Shown here one piece after another: positions 10,564-19,066 of a DNA stretch of 64,000 nt. The DNA comes from Streptomyces populi. Its GTDB lineage: Bacteria; Actinomycetota; Actinomycetes; Streptomycetales; Streptomycetaceae. The notes below the pieces were generated by a model that saw nothing but the letters and a program-made list of their open reading frames with translations, was not told the origin of the DNA and made no database searches. The DNA lies in assembly GCF_002911015.1 (NCBI RefSeq), contig NZ_KZ626848.1, positions 62,001 through 126,000 of the forward strand, in the 5' to 3' direction. Within the stretch, counting starts at the first letter, position 1, and every line of letters starts with the position of its first letter. The translations under genes and the position numbers were made by a program.

Positions 10564-11160
10564 GTGAGCACGACACCACCTGTTCTCGCCGCAGAGCTGG
10601 CAGGCGCGTGGGCCGACATTCAGCGGCACCACCCCGAACTGCCCGATCTTGCCGCGCCAGAGTCCCTGATCGGGGAATCGTCGTCCGCCTGCGGACACGA
10701 GCTCTCCTTCGAACGACTGCTTCACGAAGCAGTCCACGGCATCGCCGCCGCCCGAGGAGTCCGCGACACCTCGCGCGCCGGCCGTTATCACAACCGCAGA
10801 TTCCTGGCGATCGCCGAGGAACTGGGCCTCGACCATCCCGAGGAGCCGCATCCCAGCAGCGGCTTCTCCCTGGTCACGCTCAACCCCGAGGCGAAGCGCC
10901 GCTACCGCCCGACCATCGAGCGGCTCCAGCGCGCGCTGAAGGCCCACACGGCCGCCACGTCCGCGGACACCGCCCGTTCGTTCCGCGGCCCGGCCGCCCG
11001 CCACGGCTCCTCCGGGGGAGGTGTCCGCGTCAAGGCCGTCTGCGACTGCGGGCGCAACGTGCGCGTGGTCCCGTCCGTCCTCGCGCAGGCGCCGATCGTG
11101 TGCGGAGGGTGCGGCAAGCCCTTCCGGATCCCGGAGGTGGTCGGGGCGGCGGCCGGCTGA
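10564..11160 (+). CDS. SprT-like zinc metalloprotein (hypothetical)
   Basis: A 198-residue protein with a gluzincin motif HEAVH at about residues 57-61 (LLHEAVHGIAAARG), followed by RYHNRRFLAIAEELG, where a third ligand lies in SprT-like proteins. A C-terminal zinc ribbon has the pairs CDC and CGGC (KAVCDCGRNVRV ... VCGGCGKPFRIP). SprT-like domains are found in DNA-protein crosslink proteases of the SPRTN type; that function is not shown for this family. The central region (about 120-150) is low complexity. The GTG at 10564 is the first start in frame, with GGAGG about 20 nt upstream, so the start is uncertain. It stands alone, with a long inverted repeat after it. Confidence 0.7.
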   Translation: MSTTPPVLAAELAGAWADIQRHHPELPDLAAPESLIGESSSACGHELSFERLLHEAVHGIAAARGVRDTSRAGRYHNRRFLAIAEELGLDHPEEPHPSSGFSLVTLNPEAKRRYRPTIERLQRALKAHTAATSADTARSFRGPAARHGSSGGGVRVKAVCDCGRNVRVVPSVLAQAPIVCGGCGKPFRIPEVVGAAAG

Positions 11161-11560
11161 GGCGCGCTCCACCGGCGTCTCGTGGATGCCGGACGAGTCC
11201 GCGCGGCCCGTGAGCAGTCGTGCCTCCCCCACCGCACCGGAGCGGGTGGGGGAATTCAGGAGGCACGAGTGCGCGCGGGCGGCACCTCTCCGGCGTCCCG
11301 CCGGCCGGTCCGCGCCGCCCTCTGCCCGACGGGCACCCGGAACGCCGGGTGCCCGTCAGGCGTGCGCCCGTCCGGTCGGGGCTCGGGCACCCTCGGTCCG
11401 GGCGGACCGCAGGATGTGGCAGAATGGCTAGCTGTACTCGACAGCCGCATAGGACCCCTCTCTCCTCCGGCTGACGCGTCCATCGGGCACTCGGGTACCG
11501 CAACCCCACGCGGCCATCTCTGCGTGCCCAACCCCGTCAAGACCAGGAGACACCACTTCC
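11161..11560. other. Gap between the SprT-like gene and rpsP
   Basis: No gene is supported. It holds the inverted repeat 11219-11267 and, nearer rpsP, a likely promoter zone around 11415-11440 (GTGGCAGAATGGCTAGCTGT). The -10/-35 assignment there is ambiguous. Confidence 0.5.
11219..11267 (+). terminator. Two-part inverted repeat after the SprT-like gene
   Basis: The outer arms CGTGCCTCC (11219-11227) and GGAGGCACG (11259-11267) enclose an inner stem (CCCCACC/GGTGGGG). The whole structure is about 49 bp with a short AATTCA interruption on the right side. It probably terminates the upstream gene. Confidence 0.6.
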
Positions 11561-11980
11561 GTGGCAGTCAAGATCAAGCTGAAGCGTCTGGGCAAGATCC
11601 GTTCGCCTCACTACCGCATCGTCGTCGCCGACTCCCGTACCCGCCGTGACGGCCGGGCCATCGAGGAGATCGGCCTGTACCACCCGGTGCAGAACCCCTC
11701 GCGCATCGAGGTCGACTCGGACCGTGCGCAGTACTGGCTGGGTGTCGGCGCGCAGCCGACCGAGCCCGTGCTCGCCATCCTGAAGCTGACCGGTGACTGG
11801 CAGAAGTTCAAGGGCCTGCCGGCCCCGGCTCCGCTGCTCGTCGCCGAGCCGAAGGCCGCGCGCCCGTCCTTCGACGCCCTCGGCGGCGAGGACACGGGCA
11901 AGGGTGAGGCCATCACCCAGAAGAAGAAGGCTGAGAAGAAGGACGAGGCCGCGGCCGAGTCCGAGTCGACCGAGGCCTGA
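11561..11980 (+). CDS. rpsP: 30S ribosomal protein S16
   Basis: 139 residues. The first 85 are canonical S16 ([45 protein letters not shown]). They are followed by an actinobacterial extension ending in a Lys/Glu/Ala-rich tail ([15 protein letters not shown]). It is a 30S assembly protein bound to 16S rRNA. The GTG at 11561 gives the standard N-terminus and has AGGAGA about 12 nt upstream. It heads the rpsP-khpA-rimM-trmD-rplS operon; the KH gene starts 2 nt after the stop. Confidence 0.98.
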   Translation: MAVKIKLKRLGKIRSPHYRIVVADSRTRRDGRAIEEIGLYHPVQNPSRIEVDSDRAQYWLGVGAQPTEPVLAILKLTGDWQKFKGLPAPAPLLVAEPKAARPSFDALGGEDTGKGEAITQKKKAEKKDEAAAESESTEA

Positions 11981-11982
11981 GC

Positions 11983-12222
11983 ATGCTCGAGGAGGCTCTC
12001 GAGCACCTCGTGAAGGGCATCGTCGACAACCCCGACGATGTGCAGGTCGCCTCGCGCAACCTGCGCCGCGGGCGCGTTCTCGAGGTCCGGGTCCACCCCG
12101 ACGACCTCGGCAAGGTGATCGGCCGCAACGGCCGCACCGCGCGCGCTCTGCGCACCGTCGTGGGCGCCATCGGCGGCCGCGGTGTCCGCGTCGACCTCGT
12201 CGACGTGGACCACGTCCGCTGA
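11983..12222 (+). CDS. khpA: KH-domain RNA-binding protein KhpA
   Basis: 79 residues, a single KH domain of the YlqC/KhpA family. The GxxG loop GRNG is in VIGRNGRTARALRTVV. It is a small RNA-binding protein; in firmicutes it works with KhpB in sRNA handling and cell-length control, but no such role is known here. It is placed 2 nt after rpsP and 175 nt before rimM, as in other actinobacteria. Confidence 0.92.
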   Translation: MLEEALEHLVKGIVDNPDDVQVASRNLRRGRVLEVRVHPDDLGKVIGRNGRTARALRTVVGAIGGRGVRVDLVDVDHVR

Positions 12223-12397
12223 CGTAGCAGGCACACCGGCTCGGGCCGGGGAGGGCTTACGAGCCGTCCCCGGCCCGTAGTCGTCTGTGAAGCCGTCCGC
12301 GCGGCCCGGACCGCGCGGGCCCCACGCCCCCTGACGGCCGCGCCCCGCGGTCGTCCGAGAAGCATCGCCGTCGGCACACGACAGGAGATCAAGCACA

Positions 12398-12985
12398 GTG
12401 CAGCTGGTAGTCGCTCGCGTCGGCCGTGCCCACGGCATCAAGGGCGAGGTCACCGTGGAGGTCCGCACCGACGAGCCGGAACTCCGGCTCGGCCCCGGTG
12501 CCGTCCTGCTCACCGATCCGGCCTCCGCCGGACCACTGACCGTCGAGACGGGCCGTGTCCACAGCGGCCGTCTCCTGCTGCGCTTCGCGGGCGTGCGGGA
12601 CCGCAACGCCGCCGAGGCCCTGCGCAACACCCTGCTGATCGCCGAGGTCGACCCGGACGAGACGCCGGAGGACCCGGACGAGTACTACGACCACCAGCTG
12701 ATGGACCTGGACGTGGTCACCACGGAGGGCGTCGAGGTCGGACGCGTCACGGAGATCTCGCACCTGCCCTCGCAGGACCTGTTCGTGGTGGAGCGCCCGG
12801 ACGGGACCGAGGTGATGATCCCGTTCGTGGAGGAGATCGTCGTCGAGATCGACCTGGAGGAGCAGCGGGCCGTCATCGACCCGCCGCCCGGACTGATCGA
12901 CGACCGGGCGGAGGTCGCCTCCGCCCGGGACGCGGAGGACGGCTCCGCCGAGGACGGCGAGGACACCCCGGGGACCGGTGCCTGA
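12398..12985 (+). CDS. rimM: 16S rRNA processing protein RimM
   Basis: 195 residues. The N-terminal RimM barrel has [19 protein letters not shown] and the C-terminal PRC-barrel has [22 protein letters not shown]. The last 35 residues form an acidic tail. It assists 30S maturation, acting at the 16S 3' domain near S19. The start is GTG with AGGAG 13 nt upstream. The stop overlaps the trmD start as TGATG. Confidence 0.97.
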   Translation: MQLVVARVGRAHGIKGEVTVEVRTDEPELRLGPGAVLLTDPASAGPLTVETGRVHSGRLLLRFAGVRDRNAAEALRNTLLIAEVDPDETPEDPDEYYDHQLMDLDVVTTEGVEVGRVTEISHLPSQDLFVVERPDGTEVMIPFVEEIVVEIDLEEQRAVIDPPPGLIDDRAEVASARDAEDGSAEDGEDTPGTGA

Positions 12986-13806
12986 TGCGGCTCGACGTGG
13001 TCACGATCTTCCCCGAGTACCTGGAGCCCCTGAACGTCTCGCTCGTCGGCAAGGCCCGCGCGCGCGGGCAGCTGAACGTGCACGTGCACGATCTGCGGGA
13101 CTGGACGTACGACCGCCACAACACGGTCGACGACACGCCCTACGGTGGCGGCCCCGGCATGGTCATGAAGACCGAGCCCTGGGGCGAGGCCCTGGACTCC
13201 GCCCTGGCGGACGGGTACGAGTCGGGCGCCCACGGGCCCGTCCTGGTGGTCCCCACCCCCAGTGGACGCCCGTTCACCCAGGAACTCGCCGTCGAGCTCT
13301 CCGAACGCCCCTGGCTGGTCTTCACGCCCGCGCGCTACGAGGGCATCGACCGCCGTGTCATCGACGAGTACGCCACCAGGATGCCCGTCTACGAGGTGTC
13401 CATCGGCGACTACGTCCTCGCCGGCGGCGAGGCGGCCGTCCTCGTCGTCACCGAGGCCGTGGCCAGGCTGCTGCCGGGAGTCCTCGGCAACGCCGAGTCC
13501 CACCGGGACGACTCGTTCGCCCCCGGAGCCATGGCCAACCTCCTGGAGGGCCCGGTGTACACCAAGCCCCCGCGGTGGCGCGGCCGCGAGATCCCCGACG
13601 TGCTGGTCAGCGGCCACCACGGGAAGATCGCCCGCTGGCGCCGCGACGAGGCCCTGCGCCGTACGGCGGCGAACCGGCCCGACCTCATCGAACGCTGTGA
13701 CGCCTCCGCCTTCGACAAGAAGGACCGCGAGATGCTCTCGATCCTGGGCTGGCGACCGGCCCCCGACGGCCGATTTTGGTGCAGACCCGAGGCCGTGGAA
13801 GAATAG
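12985..13806 (+). CDS. trmD: tRNA (guanine-N1)-methyltransferase TrmD
   Basis: 273 residues, a SPOUT-class methyltransferase that makes m1G37 in tRNAs reading CNN codons and prevents frameshifting. It begins [16 protein letters not shown]. It carries the knot region LVFTPARYEGIDRRVIDEY and SIGDYVLAGGEAAVLVVTEAV, and RYEGIDxR is the conserved SAM/tRNA motif. The substrate-binding GGGPGMVMK segment is intact. It is coupled to rimM by a one-base overlap. Confidence 0.98.
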   Translation: MRLDVVTIFPEYLEPLNVSLVGKARARGQLNVHVHDLRDWTYDRHNTVDDTPYGGGPGMVMKTEPWGEALDSALADGYESGAHGPVLVVPTPSGRPFTQELAVELSERPWLVFTPARYEGIDRRVIDEYATRMPVYEVSIGDYVLAGGEAAVLVVTEAVARLLPGVLGNAESHRDDSFAPGAMANLLEGPVYTKPPRWRGREIPDVLVSGHHGKIARWRRDEALRRTAANRPDLIERCDASAFDKKDREMLSILGWRPAPDGRFWCRPEAVEE

Positions 13807-13937
13807 GCCGCTGCTCTACGTCGTCCGGCGTGCGCCCCTGCCACAGGGGGACACGACGCCCGTCCCGACGAGACAGCATCCTCTTCGAACCTCTCTCCCG
13901 TTGATGACCTGTGGCATCAGCGAAGAAAGCAGACAAA

Positions 13938-14288
13938 ATGTCGCACCTGCTCGACTCCGTCGACGGCGCCTCGCTGCGCACCGACATCCCGGCCTTCCGC
14001 CCGGGTGACACCGTCAACGTCCACGTCCGCGTCATCGAGGGCAACCGCTCCCGTGTGCAGCAGTTCAAGGGCGTAGTCATCCGCCGCCAGGGCTCCGGTG
14101 TCCGCGAGACCTTCACGGTCCGCAAGGTCTCGTTCTCCGTCGGCGTCGAGCGCACCTTCCCGGTGCACACCCCGATCGTCGAGAAGATCGAGCTCGTCAC
14201 CCGTGGTGACGTCCGTCGCGCCAAGCTGTACTACCTCCGTGAGCTGCGCGGCAAGGCCGCGAAGATCAAGGAGAAGCGCGACAACTGA
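13938..14288 (+). CDS. rplS: 50S ribosomal protein L19
   Basis: 116 residues from the ATG at 13938 ([14 protein letters not shown]). A GTG 27 nt upstream would add nine residues but has no Shine-Dalgarno, whereas GAAGAAAG lies 8 nt before the ATG. The L19 core is complete, with [19 protein letters not shown] and [18 protein letters not shown]. It is located at the 30S-50S interface. It is the last gene of the ribosome biogenesis operon, about 130 nt after trmD, so it may have its own promoter. Confidence 0.97.
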   Translation: MSHLLDSVDGASLRTDIPAFRPGDTVNVHVRVIEGNRSRVQQFKGVVIRRQGSGVRETFTVRKVSFSVGVERTFPVHTPIVEKIELVTRGDVRRAKLYYLRELRGKAAKIKEKRDN

Positions 14289-14301
14289 GCTCGCGCCGTC
14301 G

Positions 14302-14321
14302 CGGTCACCCGTCGGTGACCG
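14302..14321 (+). terminator. Short hairpin after rplS
   Basis: CGGTCACC, loop CGTC, GGTGACCG: a perfect 8-bp stem 13 nt after the rplS stop. It could be a weak terminator before the signal peptidase cluster. Confidence 0.45.
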
Positions 14322-14368
14322 AGCCGGTAAGAAGGTGTCTCGGACAGGCCGGATAGCATCTGGCCCCG

Positions 14369-15085
14369 ATGGACACCGAAGCACAGCCCGTGGAGCGCGA
14401 CCGCTCCTCCCGCCCTTCCGCTTCCGAGGAGATCTCGGACACAGCGGGGCCGGAGGAACGGTCGCGTTCTGCGTTCCCCGGCAAGGTCGCCGACTGGCTC
14501 CCCGGGGGCCGGATCACCCTGACGGTGCTGGTCTGTCTGGTTTTTCTGCTGCTGGTCAGCCGCTTCGTGATGCAGCCGTTCGAAATTCCCAGCGGCTCCA
14601 TGGAGTCCGGATTGAGGATCGGGGACCGCGTTCTCGTAAACAAGTTGGCGTACCGTTTCGGTTCCGAGCCGCAGCGGGGCGATGTCGTCGTCTTCGACGG
14701 CACCGGTTATTTCGGGAACGCGGACTACGTCAAACGCGTCGTCGGGGTAGAGGGAGACCACGTGGTCTGCTGCGACAAGGAGGGGAGACTCGAAGTGAAC
14801 GGCCGATCGGTCGACGAGTCGACATTTCTCTATCAGGGCGACAGCCCTTCCGAGGTGCCCTTCGACATCGTCGTGCCCGAGCGGTCCCTGTTCCTCCTGG
14901 GGGACCACCGCAGCCGCTCCCGCGACTCCCGTGACCACCTGGGTTCGCCCGGCGGCGGCATGGTCCCCGTCGGCGACGTCATCGGCAGGGCCGACTGGAT
15001 CGCCTGGCCCGTGGGCCACTGGACCCGGCTGACGCGTTCCGGCGCGTACGCGGGTGTGCCGGCCACCGGGGGTGCCCATGGGTAA
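14369..15085 (+). CDS. sipW: Type I signal peptidase (first of four, SipW position)
   Basis: 238 residues. It has a cytoplasmic N-terminus, one membrane segment (about 51-70, LTVLVCLVFLLLVSRFVMQ) and the S26 catalytic dyad: Ser77 in PSGSM and Lys122 in VKRVVGVEGD. The box E motif GDHRSRSRDS and the terminal VIGRADWIAWPVGHW are present. It removes signal peptides from exported proteins at the outer face of the membrane. Unlike SipX and SipY it has no clear C-terminal membrane segment. A TAGCAT box 9 nt before the ATG suggests a promoter with a very short leader. Its 3' end overlaps sipX by 8 bp. Confidence 0.92.
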   Translation: MDTEAQPVERDRSSRPSASEEISDTAGPEERSRSAFPGKVADWLPGGRITLTVLVCLVFLLLVSRFVMQPFEIPSGSMESGLRIGDRVLVNKLAYRFGSEPQRGDVVVFDGTGYFGNADYVKRVVGVEGDHVVCCDKEGRLEVNGRSVDESTFLYQGDSPSEVPFDIVVPERSLFLLGDHRSRSRDSRDHLGSPGGGMVPVGDVIGRADWIAWPVGHWTRLTRSGAYAGVPATGGAHG

Positions 15086-16184
15086 CCGCGGACGCGCGCG
15101 CGGGGTCTCCGCCAGCGCCGCCGACAACCTGCTGCCCACCGGGTCCCGGCGCGCCGCGGGAGGCGCGGCCCGGCCCAGCCGGGTCGAGCGCCGAAAGCTC
15201 GCGCGCAAGATCAAGCGGCGCAGGCGCCGCTCGGCGGTCAAGGAGATACCCCTCCTCGTCGGTGTCGCCGTGCTGATAGCCCTGGTCCTCAAGACGTTCC
15301 TCGTCCAGGCCTTCGTGATCCCCTCGGGCTCCATGGAGAACACGATCCAGATCGGCGACCGCGTCCTGGTGGACAAGTTCACCCCCTGGTTCGGCTCCCA
15401 GCCCAAGCGCGGTGACGTCGTCGTCTTCAAGGACCCCGGAGGCTGGCTCACCGCCGAGGAGACCCAGAAGAAGAACGACCCCGTGGTCGTCAAACAGTTC
15501 AAGGAGGGGCTGACCTTCATCGGTCTGCTGCCCTCCGACAACGAGAAGGACCTGATCAAGCGGGTCGTCGGTCTCGGCGGGGACACGGTCAAGTGCTGTG
15601 ACGCCGAGGGCCGGGTGACCGTGAACGGCACCCCCCTGACCGAGCCGTACATCTACGCCGGGGACAAACCGTCGGACTTCGCCTTCGAGGTGAAGGTGCC
15701 CGCGGGCCGGCTGTTCGTGCTGGGCGACCACCGGGGCAACTCCGCGGACTCCCGGTACCACCGCACCGACAAGTTCAGCGGAACCGTCTCCGAGGACTCG
15801 GTCGTGGGCCGGGCGATGGTCATCGGATGGCCCATCGGCCACTGGACCCGGTTGCAGGAGCCGAACACCTTCTCGACGGTGTCCGACGCGCCCGGAGGGT
15901 CGGCTTCCGCTCCAGCTCTGTCGCATAGGGTGGGCTCTGCGGATCCAGACGGATTGATCCCGCTCCCGAGCCCTGCGGAACTCCCGCTCGTTATGGGAGT
16001 GGTGGGCCTGCGCCGAATACGGCACGGGCGGCGGCACGGAGTGAGGAGTGGATGTGGGGGATGTGGCGGTCGGCGCGCGCTCTGGGCACGAAGGGCCCGA
16101 AGGGCAGCCGGAAAGGCCCGAGGATGCGGCTGCCCCGGCCGTAGACCCCGGCTCGGATTCCGGGGACGGCTCCGAGGGCGGTGA
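15078..16184 (+). CDS. sipX: Type I signal peptidase (second of four, SipX position)
   Basis: 368 residues from the ATG at 15078. The N-terminal Arg/Lys-rich region (RRKLARKIKRRRRRS) is followed by a membrane segment and the dyad Ser85 (PSGSM) and Lys161 (IKRVVGLGGD). GDHRGNSADSR and VVGRAMVIGWPIGHW follow. After the catalytic domain comes a weakly hydrophobic stretch (LIPLPSPAELPLVMGVVGLRR), then about 45 Arg/Gly-rich residues encoded in the 137 bp shared with sipY. That shared tail may be read only because no stop occurs. The long form is the only one the sequence permits. Confidence 0.9.
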   Translation: MGNRGRARGVSASAADNLLPTGSRRAAGGAARPSRVERRKLARKIKRRRRRSAVKEIPLLVGVAVLIALVLKTFLVQAFVIPSGSMENTIQIGDRVLVDKFTPWFGSQPKRGDVVVFKDPGGWLTAEETQKKNDPVVVKQFKEGLTFIGLLPSDNEKDLIKRVVGLGGDTVKCCDAEGRVTVNGTPLTEPYIYAGDKPSDFAFEVKVPAGRLFVLGDHRGNSADSRYHRTDKFSGTVSEDSVVGRAMVIGWPIGHWTRLQEPNTFSTVSDAPGGSASAPALSHRVGSADPDGLIPLPSPAELPLVMGVVGLRRIRHGRRHGVRSGCGGCGGRRALWARRARRAAGKARGCGCPGRRPRLGFRGRLRGR

Positions 16185-16998
16185 CGCCTCGACCGGGCGT
16201 TCCGGACAGGACCCGAAGTCCCCCAAGAAGCAGCGCTCCTTCTGGAAGGAGCTGCCGATCCTGATCGGCATCGCTCTGGTCCTCGCGTTGATCATCAAGA
16301 CCTTCCTGGTGCAGGCGTTCTCGATTCCCTCGGACTCGATGCAGAACACCCTCCAGCAGGGCGACCGTGTCCTGGTCGACAAATTGACCCCGTGGTTCGG
16401 CTCCGAGCCGGAGCGGGGCGAGGTCGTCGTCTTCCACGACCCGGACAACTGGCTGGCGGGCGAGCCCACGGCCAACCCGAACGCCCTGCAGACGGTGCTC
16501 AGCTGGATCGGCCTGATGCCGTCCGCCGAGGAGAAGGACCTCATCAAGCGGGTCATCGGCGTCGCCGGTGACACCGTCGAATGCAACGGCACCGGCCCGC
16601 TGAAGGTCAATGGCAAGGCGCTGAACGAGTCGTCGTACGTGTACGCCGGGAACACCCCGTGCAGCCAGGACGAGGACGGCGGTCAGTTCAAGGTCAAGGT
16701 CCCCAAGGGCATGATCTGGGTGATGGGCGACCACCGCCAGAACTCGCGGGACTCGCGCTACAACCAGGCGGACGAGCACCACGGCATGGTGCCGGTGAAC
16801 GAGGTCGTCGGCCGTGCCATCGTCAAGGCCTGGCCCATCAGCCGCTGGGGCACCCTCCCGGTCCCGGACACCTTCGACCAGCCCGGTCTGAGCGCCCAGG
16901 CGGCCGCCGCGGTCACCTCTCCGGGCGCCGTGGCCCTCCTGGGGGCCGCGCCGCTCGTGCTGGTGCGCCGCAGGCGCAGGGCGTCCAAGGACGACTGA
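16048..16998 (+). CDS. sipY: Type I signal peptidase (third of four, SipY position)
   Basis: 316 residues from the GTG at 16048. The in-frame GTG at 16054 is a good alternative because AGGAG (16044-16048) is better spaced for it. The acidic N-terminal tail (about 60 residues) precedes a membrane segment, and the catalytic dyad is Ser97 (PSDSM) and Lys167 (IKRVIGVAGD). GDHRQNSRDSR is the box E motif. A second membrane segment is at the C-terminus (AVALLGAAPLVLVRRRRR), so both ends face the cytoplasm, as known for SipX/Y/Z of streptomycetes. It overlaps sipX by 137 bp and ends before a large hairpin. Confidence 0.9.
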   Translation: MDVGDVAVGARSGHEGPEGQPERPEDAAAPAVDPGSDSGDGSEGGDASTGRSGQDPKSPKKQRSFWKELPILIGIALVLALIIKTFLVQAFSIPSDSMQNTLQQGDRVLVDKLTPWFGSEPERGEVVVFHDPDNWLAGEPTANPNALQTVLSWIGLMPSAEEKDLIKRVIGVAGDTVECNGTGPLKVNGKALNESSYVYAGNTPCSQDEDGGQFKVKVPKGMIWVMGDHRQNSRDSRYNQADEHHGMVPVNEVVGRAIVKAWPISRWGTLPVPDTFDQPGLSAQAAAAVTSPGAVALLGAAPLVLVRRRRRASKDD

Positions 16999-17014
16999 GC
17001 CCGTCACACGGCCT

Positions 17015-17056
17015 CGGGGCCGGCCCCTCCGGACACGTCCGGGGCGGCCGGCCCCG
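17015..17056 (+). terminator. Large hairpin after sipY
   Basis: Outer arms CGGGGCCGG (17015-17023) and CCGGCCCCG (17048-17056) with inner pairing around TCCGGA-CACG-TCCGG. It separates sipWXY from sipZ. Confidence 0.7.
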
Positions 17057-17116
17057 TTCGTTCCCGGCACGGGCACCCGGATCCGGTCCGCTCCGGCGAT
17101 CGTGATCCGGAGGGGG

Positions 17117-17146
17117 CTGACCTCGGACCGTACCCCCGGGTAAGGT
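17117..17146 (+). promoter_or_regulatory. Promoter of sipZ
   Basis: CTGACC (17117-17122), 18-bp spacer, TAAGGT (17141-17146), then 8 nt to the ATG at 17155. This implies a leaderless or near-leaderless transcript separate from sipWXY. Confidence 0.55.
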
Positions 17147-17154
17147 GCGGGCCC

Positions 17155-17928
17155 ATGGGTGGCGAGAGCGCAACACGTACGGCCCCGCGCAGCGGCGGCA
17201 CAGGCAAGGCCCCGGTGGGGAGCAGGACCGGACAGCGGTTGTCCGGGCTGGCCGTCGCACTGGGTCTGGTGCTGTTCCTGGGCGGATTCGTCTGGGCGGC
17301 GCTGGTCTACCGGCCGTACACCGTGCCCACGAGTTCGATGGCCCCGACGATCAAGATCGGTGACCGGGTGCTGGCGCAGCGCGTCGACGGGAGCGAGGTC
17401 CGCCGCGGTGACGTCGTCGTCTTCGACGACAAGACCTGGGTCACGGGCTCGTCCGTGGTCAAGCGCGTGGTCGCCGTCGGCGGCGACACCGTCGCCTGCT
17501 GCACCGACGGCAAGCTGACCGTCAACGGCAAGCAGATCGACGAATCGTATCTGCCCAAGGGCAGCCTCGCCGAGCTCACGGGCTTCCCGACCGTCAAGGT
17601 CCCCGCGGGCCGGCTGTTCCTGCTGGGCGACGAGCGGCGGGGCTCCCTGGACTCCACCGCGCACCTGACGGACGCGGCGCAGGGCACCGTGGCCCGCGGG
17701 GCCGTCAAGGCCCGGGTCGAAGCCGTCGCCTGGCCCATGAACGGCATGCTCGCCCGCCCCGACGGCTTCAAGACGCTCGGTGCCCTGTCCCAGCCCGGTC
17801 CGCTGCCCACGATGATCGCCCTGGTGATCGCCGGCGCCGTGCTGGTGCTCGGCGGAGCGGCGTACGGGCCGGTCGCCAAGCTGGCCGGGCGGTCCCGCGC
17901 CCGCACGGAGTCCGCCGGTGCCCGCTGA
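17155..17928 (+). CDS. sipZ: Type I signal peptidase (fourth of four, SipZ position)
   Basis: 257 residues. The N-terminal membrane segment is about 27-50, and the dyad is Ser61 (VPTSSMAPTI) and Lys103 (VKRVVAVGGD). The box E motif is diverged: GDERRGSLDST instead of GDHRxNSxDSR, with Glu replacing the usual His. A C-terminal membrane segment (TMIALVIAGAVLVLGGAAYG) is present. It has its own promoter and overlaps the Nudix gene by 11 bp. The divergent box E suggests different substrate preference from its three paralogues. Confidence 0.9.
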   Translation: MGGESATRTAPRSGGTGKAPVGSRTGQRLSGLAVALGLVLFLGGFVWAALVYRPYTVPTSSMAPTIKIGDRVLAQRVDGSEVRRGDVVVFDDKTWVTGSSVVKRVVAVGGDTVACCTDGKLTVNGKQIDESYLPKGSLAELTGFPTVKVPAGRLFLLGDERRGSLDSTAHLTDAAQGTVARGAVKARVEAVAWPMNGMLARPDGFKTLGALSQPGPLPTMIALVIAGAVLVLGGAAYGPVAKLAGRSRARTESAGAR

Positions 17929-18442
17929 CGCGGCGGGCCCGGACGAGGGCTCCGGCCGGGGCGGGCTGCGCAAGGTCGCCCGGGTCGTGCTGCTCGACCC
18001 GCAGGACCGTGTCCTGCTGTTGCACGGCCACGAGCCGGGCGATCCCTCCGACGACTGGTGGTTCACGCCCGGCGGCGGAGTGGAGGGCGACGAGACACGT
18101 GAACAGGCGGCTTTGCGGGAACTCGTCGAGGAGACCGGGATCACCGAGGTCGACCTGGGCCCCGTGCTGTGGCGGCGGGTCTGCTCGTTCCCGTTCGCCG
18201 GGAGGCGCTGGGACCAGGACGAGTGGTACTTCCTGGCCCGTACCACCCAGACCGCGACGGCGGCCACGGGGCTGACGGAGCTGGAGCGGCGCAGCGTCGC
18301 CGGAGCGCGCTGGTGGACGTGCCGGGAACTGGCCGAGGCGCATGAGACGGTGTATCCGACCAAGCTCGCCGGGCTGCTGCGCAGGGTGCTCGACGAGGGT
18401 CCCCCGGCCACGCCCGAGGTCCTCGACACGGAAATCGTCTAG
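17918..18442 (+). CDS. Nudix hydrolase
   Basis: 174 residues with a full Nudix box (GGGVEGDETREQAALRELV followed by EETGI) at about residues 50-73. It begins with a strand typical of mutT-like proteins (VARVVLLDPQDRVLLLHGHE). These enzymes cleave nucleoside diphosphates linked to another moiety; the substrate cannot be told from sequence. It starts with GTG inside sipZ (11-bp overlap), so it is translated from the sipZ mRNA. The same neighbour order is usual in streptomycetes. Confidence 0.88.
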   Translation: MPADAAGPDEGSGRGGLRKVARVVLLDPQDRVLLLHGHEPGDPSDDWWFTPGGGVEGDETREQAALRELVEETGITEVDLGPVLWRRVCSFPFAGRRWDQDEWYFLARTTQTATAATGLTELERRSVAGARWWTCRELAEAHETVYPTKLAGLLRRVLDEGPPATPEVLDTEIV

Positions 18443-18497
18443 GGGCTCCCGGGGCTGACGCACAATAGGGGGACGCACGGCTGAAGGGGAACATGCC

Positions 18498-18806
18498 ATG
18501 AGCGCCGAGGACCTCGAGAAGTACGAGACCGAGATGGAGCTGAAGCTCTATCGGGAGTATCGCGATGTCGTCGGTCTGTTCAAATATGTGATCGAGACCG
18601 AGCGGCGCTTCTATCTCACCAACGACTACGAGATGCAGGTGCACTCGGTCCAGGGCGAGGTGTTCTTCGAGGTCTCCATGGCGGATGCCTGGGTGTGGGA
18701 CATGTACCGGCCCGCCCGCTTTGTGAAACAGGTGCGCGTCCTTACATTCAAGGACGTGAACATCGAGGAGCTGAACAAGAGCGATCTGGAGCTGCCGGGC
18801 GGCTGA
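18498..18806 (+). CDS. DUF2469 conserved actinobacterial protein
   Basis: 102 residues, highly conserved in actinobacteria between the signal peptidase and yraN genes. It is acidic at the N-terminus ([20 protein letters not shown]) and rich in aromatic residues ([18 protein letters not shown]). There is no signal peptide or catalytic motif. Function unknown; its constant position with secretion and ribosome genes suggests a housekeeping role. CACAAT (18459-18464) upstream could be its -10 box. Confidence 0.9.
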   Translation: MSAEDLEKYETEMELKLYREYRDVVGLFKYVIETERRFYLTNDYEMQVHSVQGEVFFEVSMADAWVWDMYRPARFVKQVRVLTFKDVNIEELNKSDLELPGG

Positions 18807-18882
18807 GGCCCGGGCGGCCGGGCCGGGGGCCGAGGGGCCGGGGACTGACGGGCCGGAGGCCGACGGGCCGGAGGAGGGGGGC

Positions 18883-18906
18883 GGAGGTCCCCGGGCCGGG
18901 ACCTCC
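18883..18906 (+). terminator. Hairpin after the DUF2469 gene
   Basis: GGAGGTCCC (18883-18891), six-base loop, GGGACCTCC (18898-18906): a perfect 9-bp stem within a G/C-rich spacer. Confidence 0.65.
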
Positions 18907-19066
18907 CGTCGGCCGGTCGGCCCGTGCACGTGTGCCCGCCGGGTCGGCGGCGATCGTGATGGTGACTCGTACGGGTGACGGAGTTCTCCACAGTCACCCG
19001 CTCGTCCACCAAGATCCAACAGCTGAGCGGTGTGGCCTCAGTGTCGGTGCCGGAGGTGGTGCCGAC

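Noticed and set aside
11415..11440. tRNA-like or T-box element before rpsP
   Set aside because: No acceptor stem, anticodon loop or T-box motif was found.
15991..18429. Minus-strand frame of about 810 codons opposite the signal peptidases
   Set aside because: Antisense to Sip genes and the Nudix hydrolase; composition-driven.
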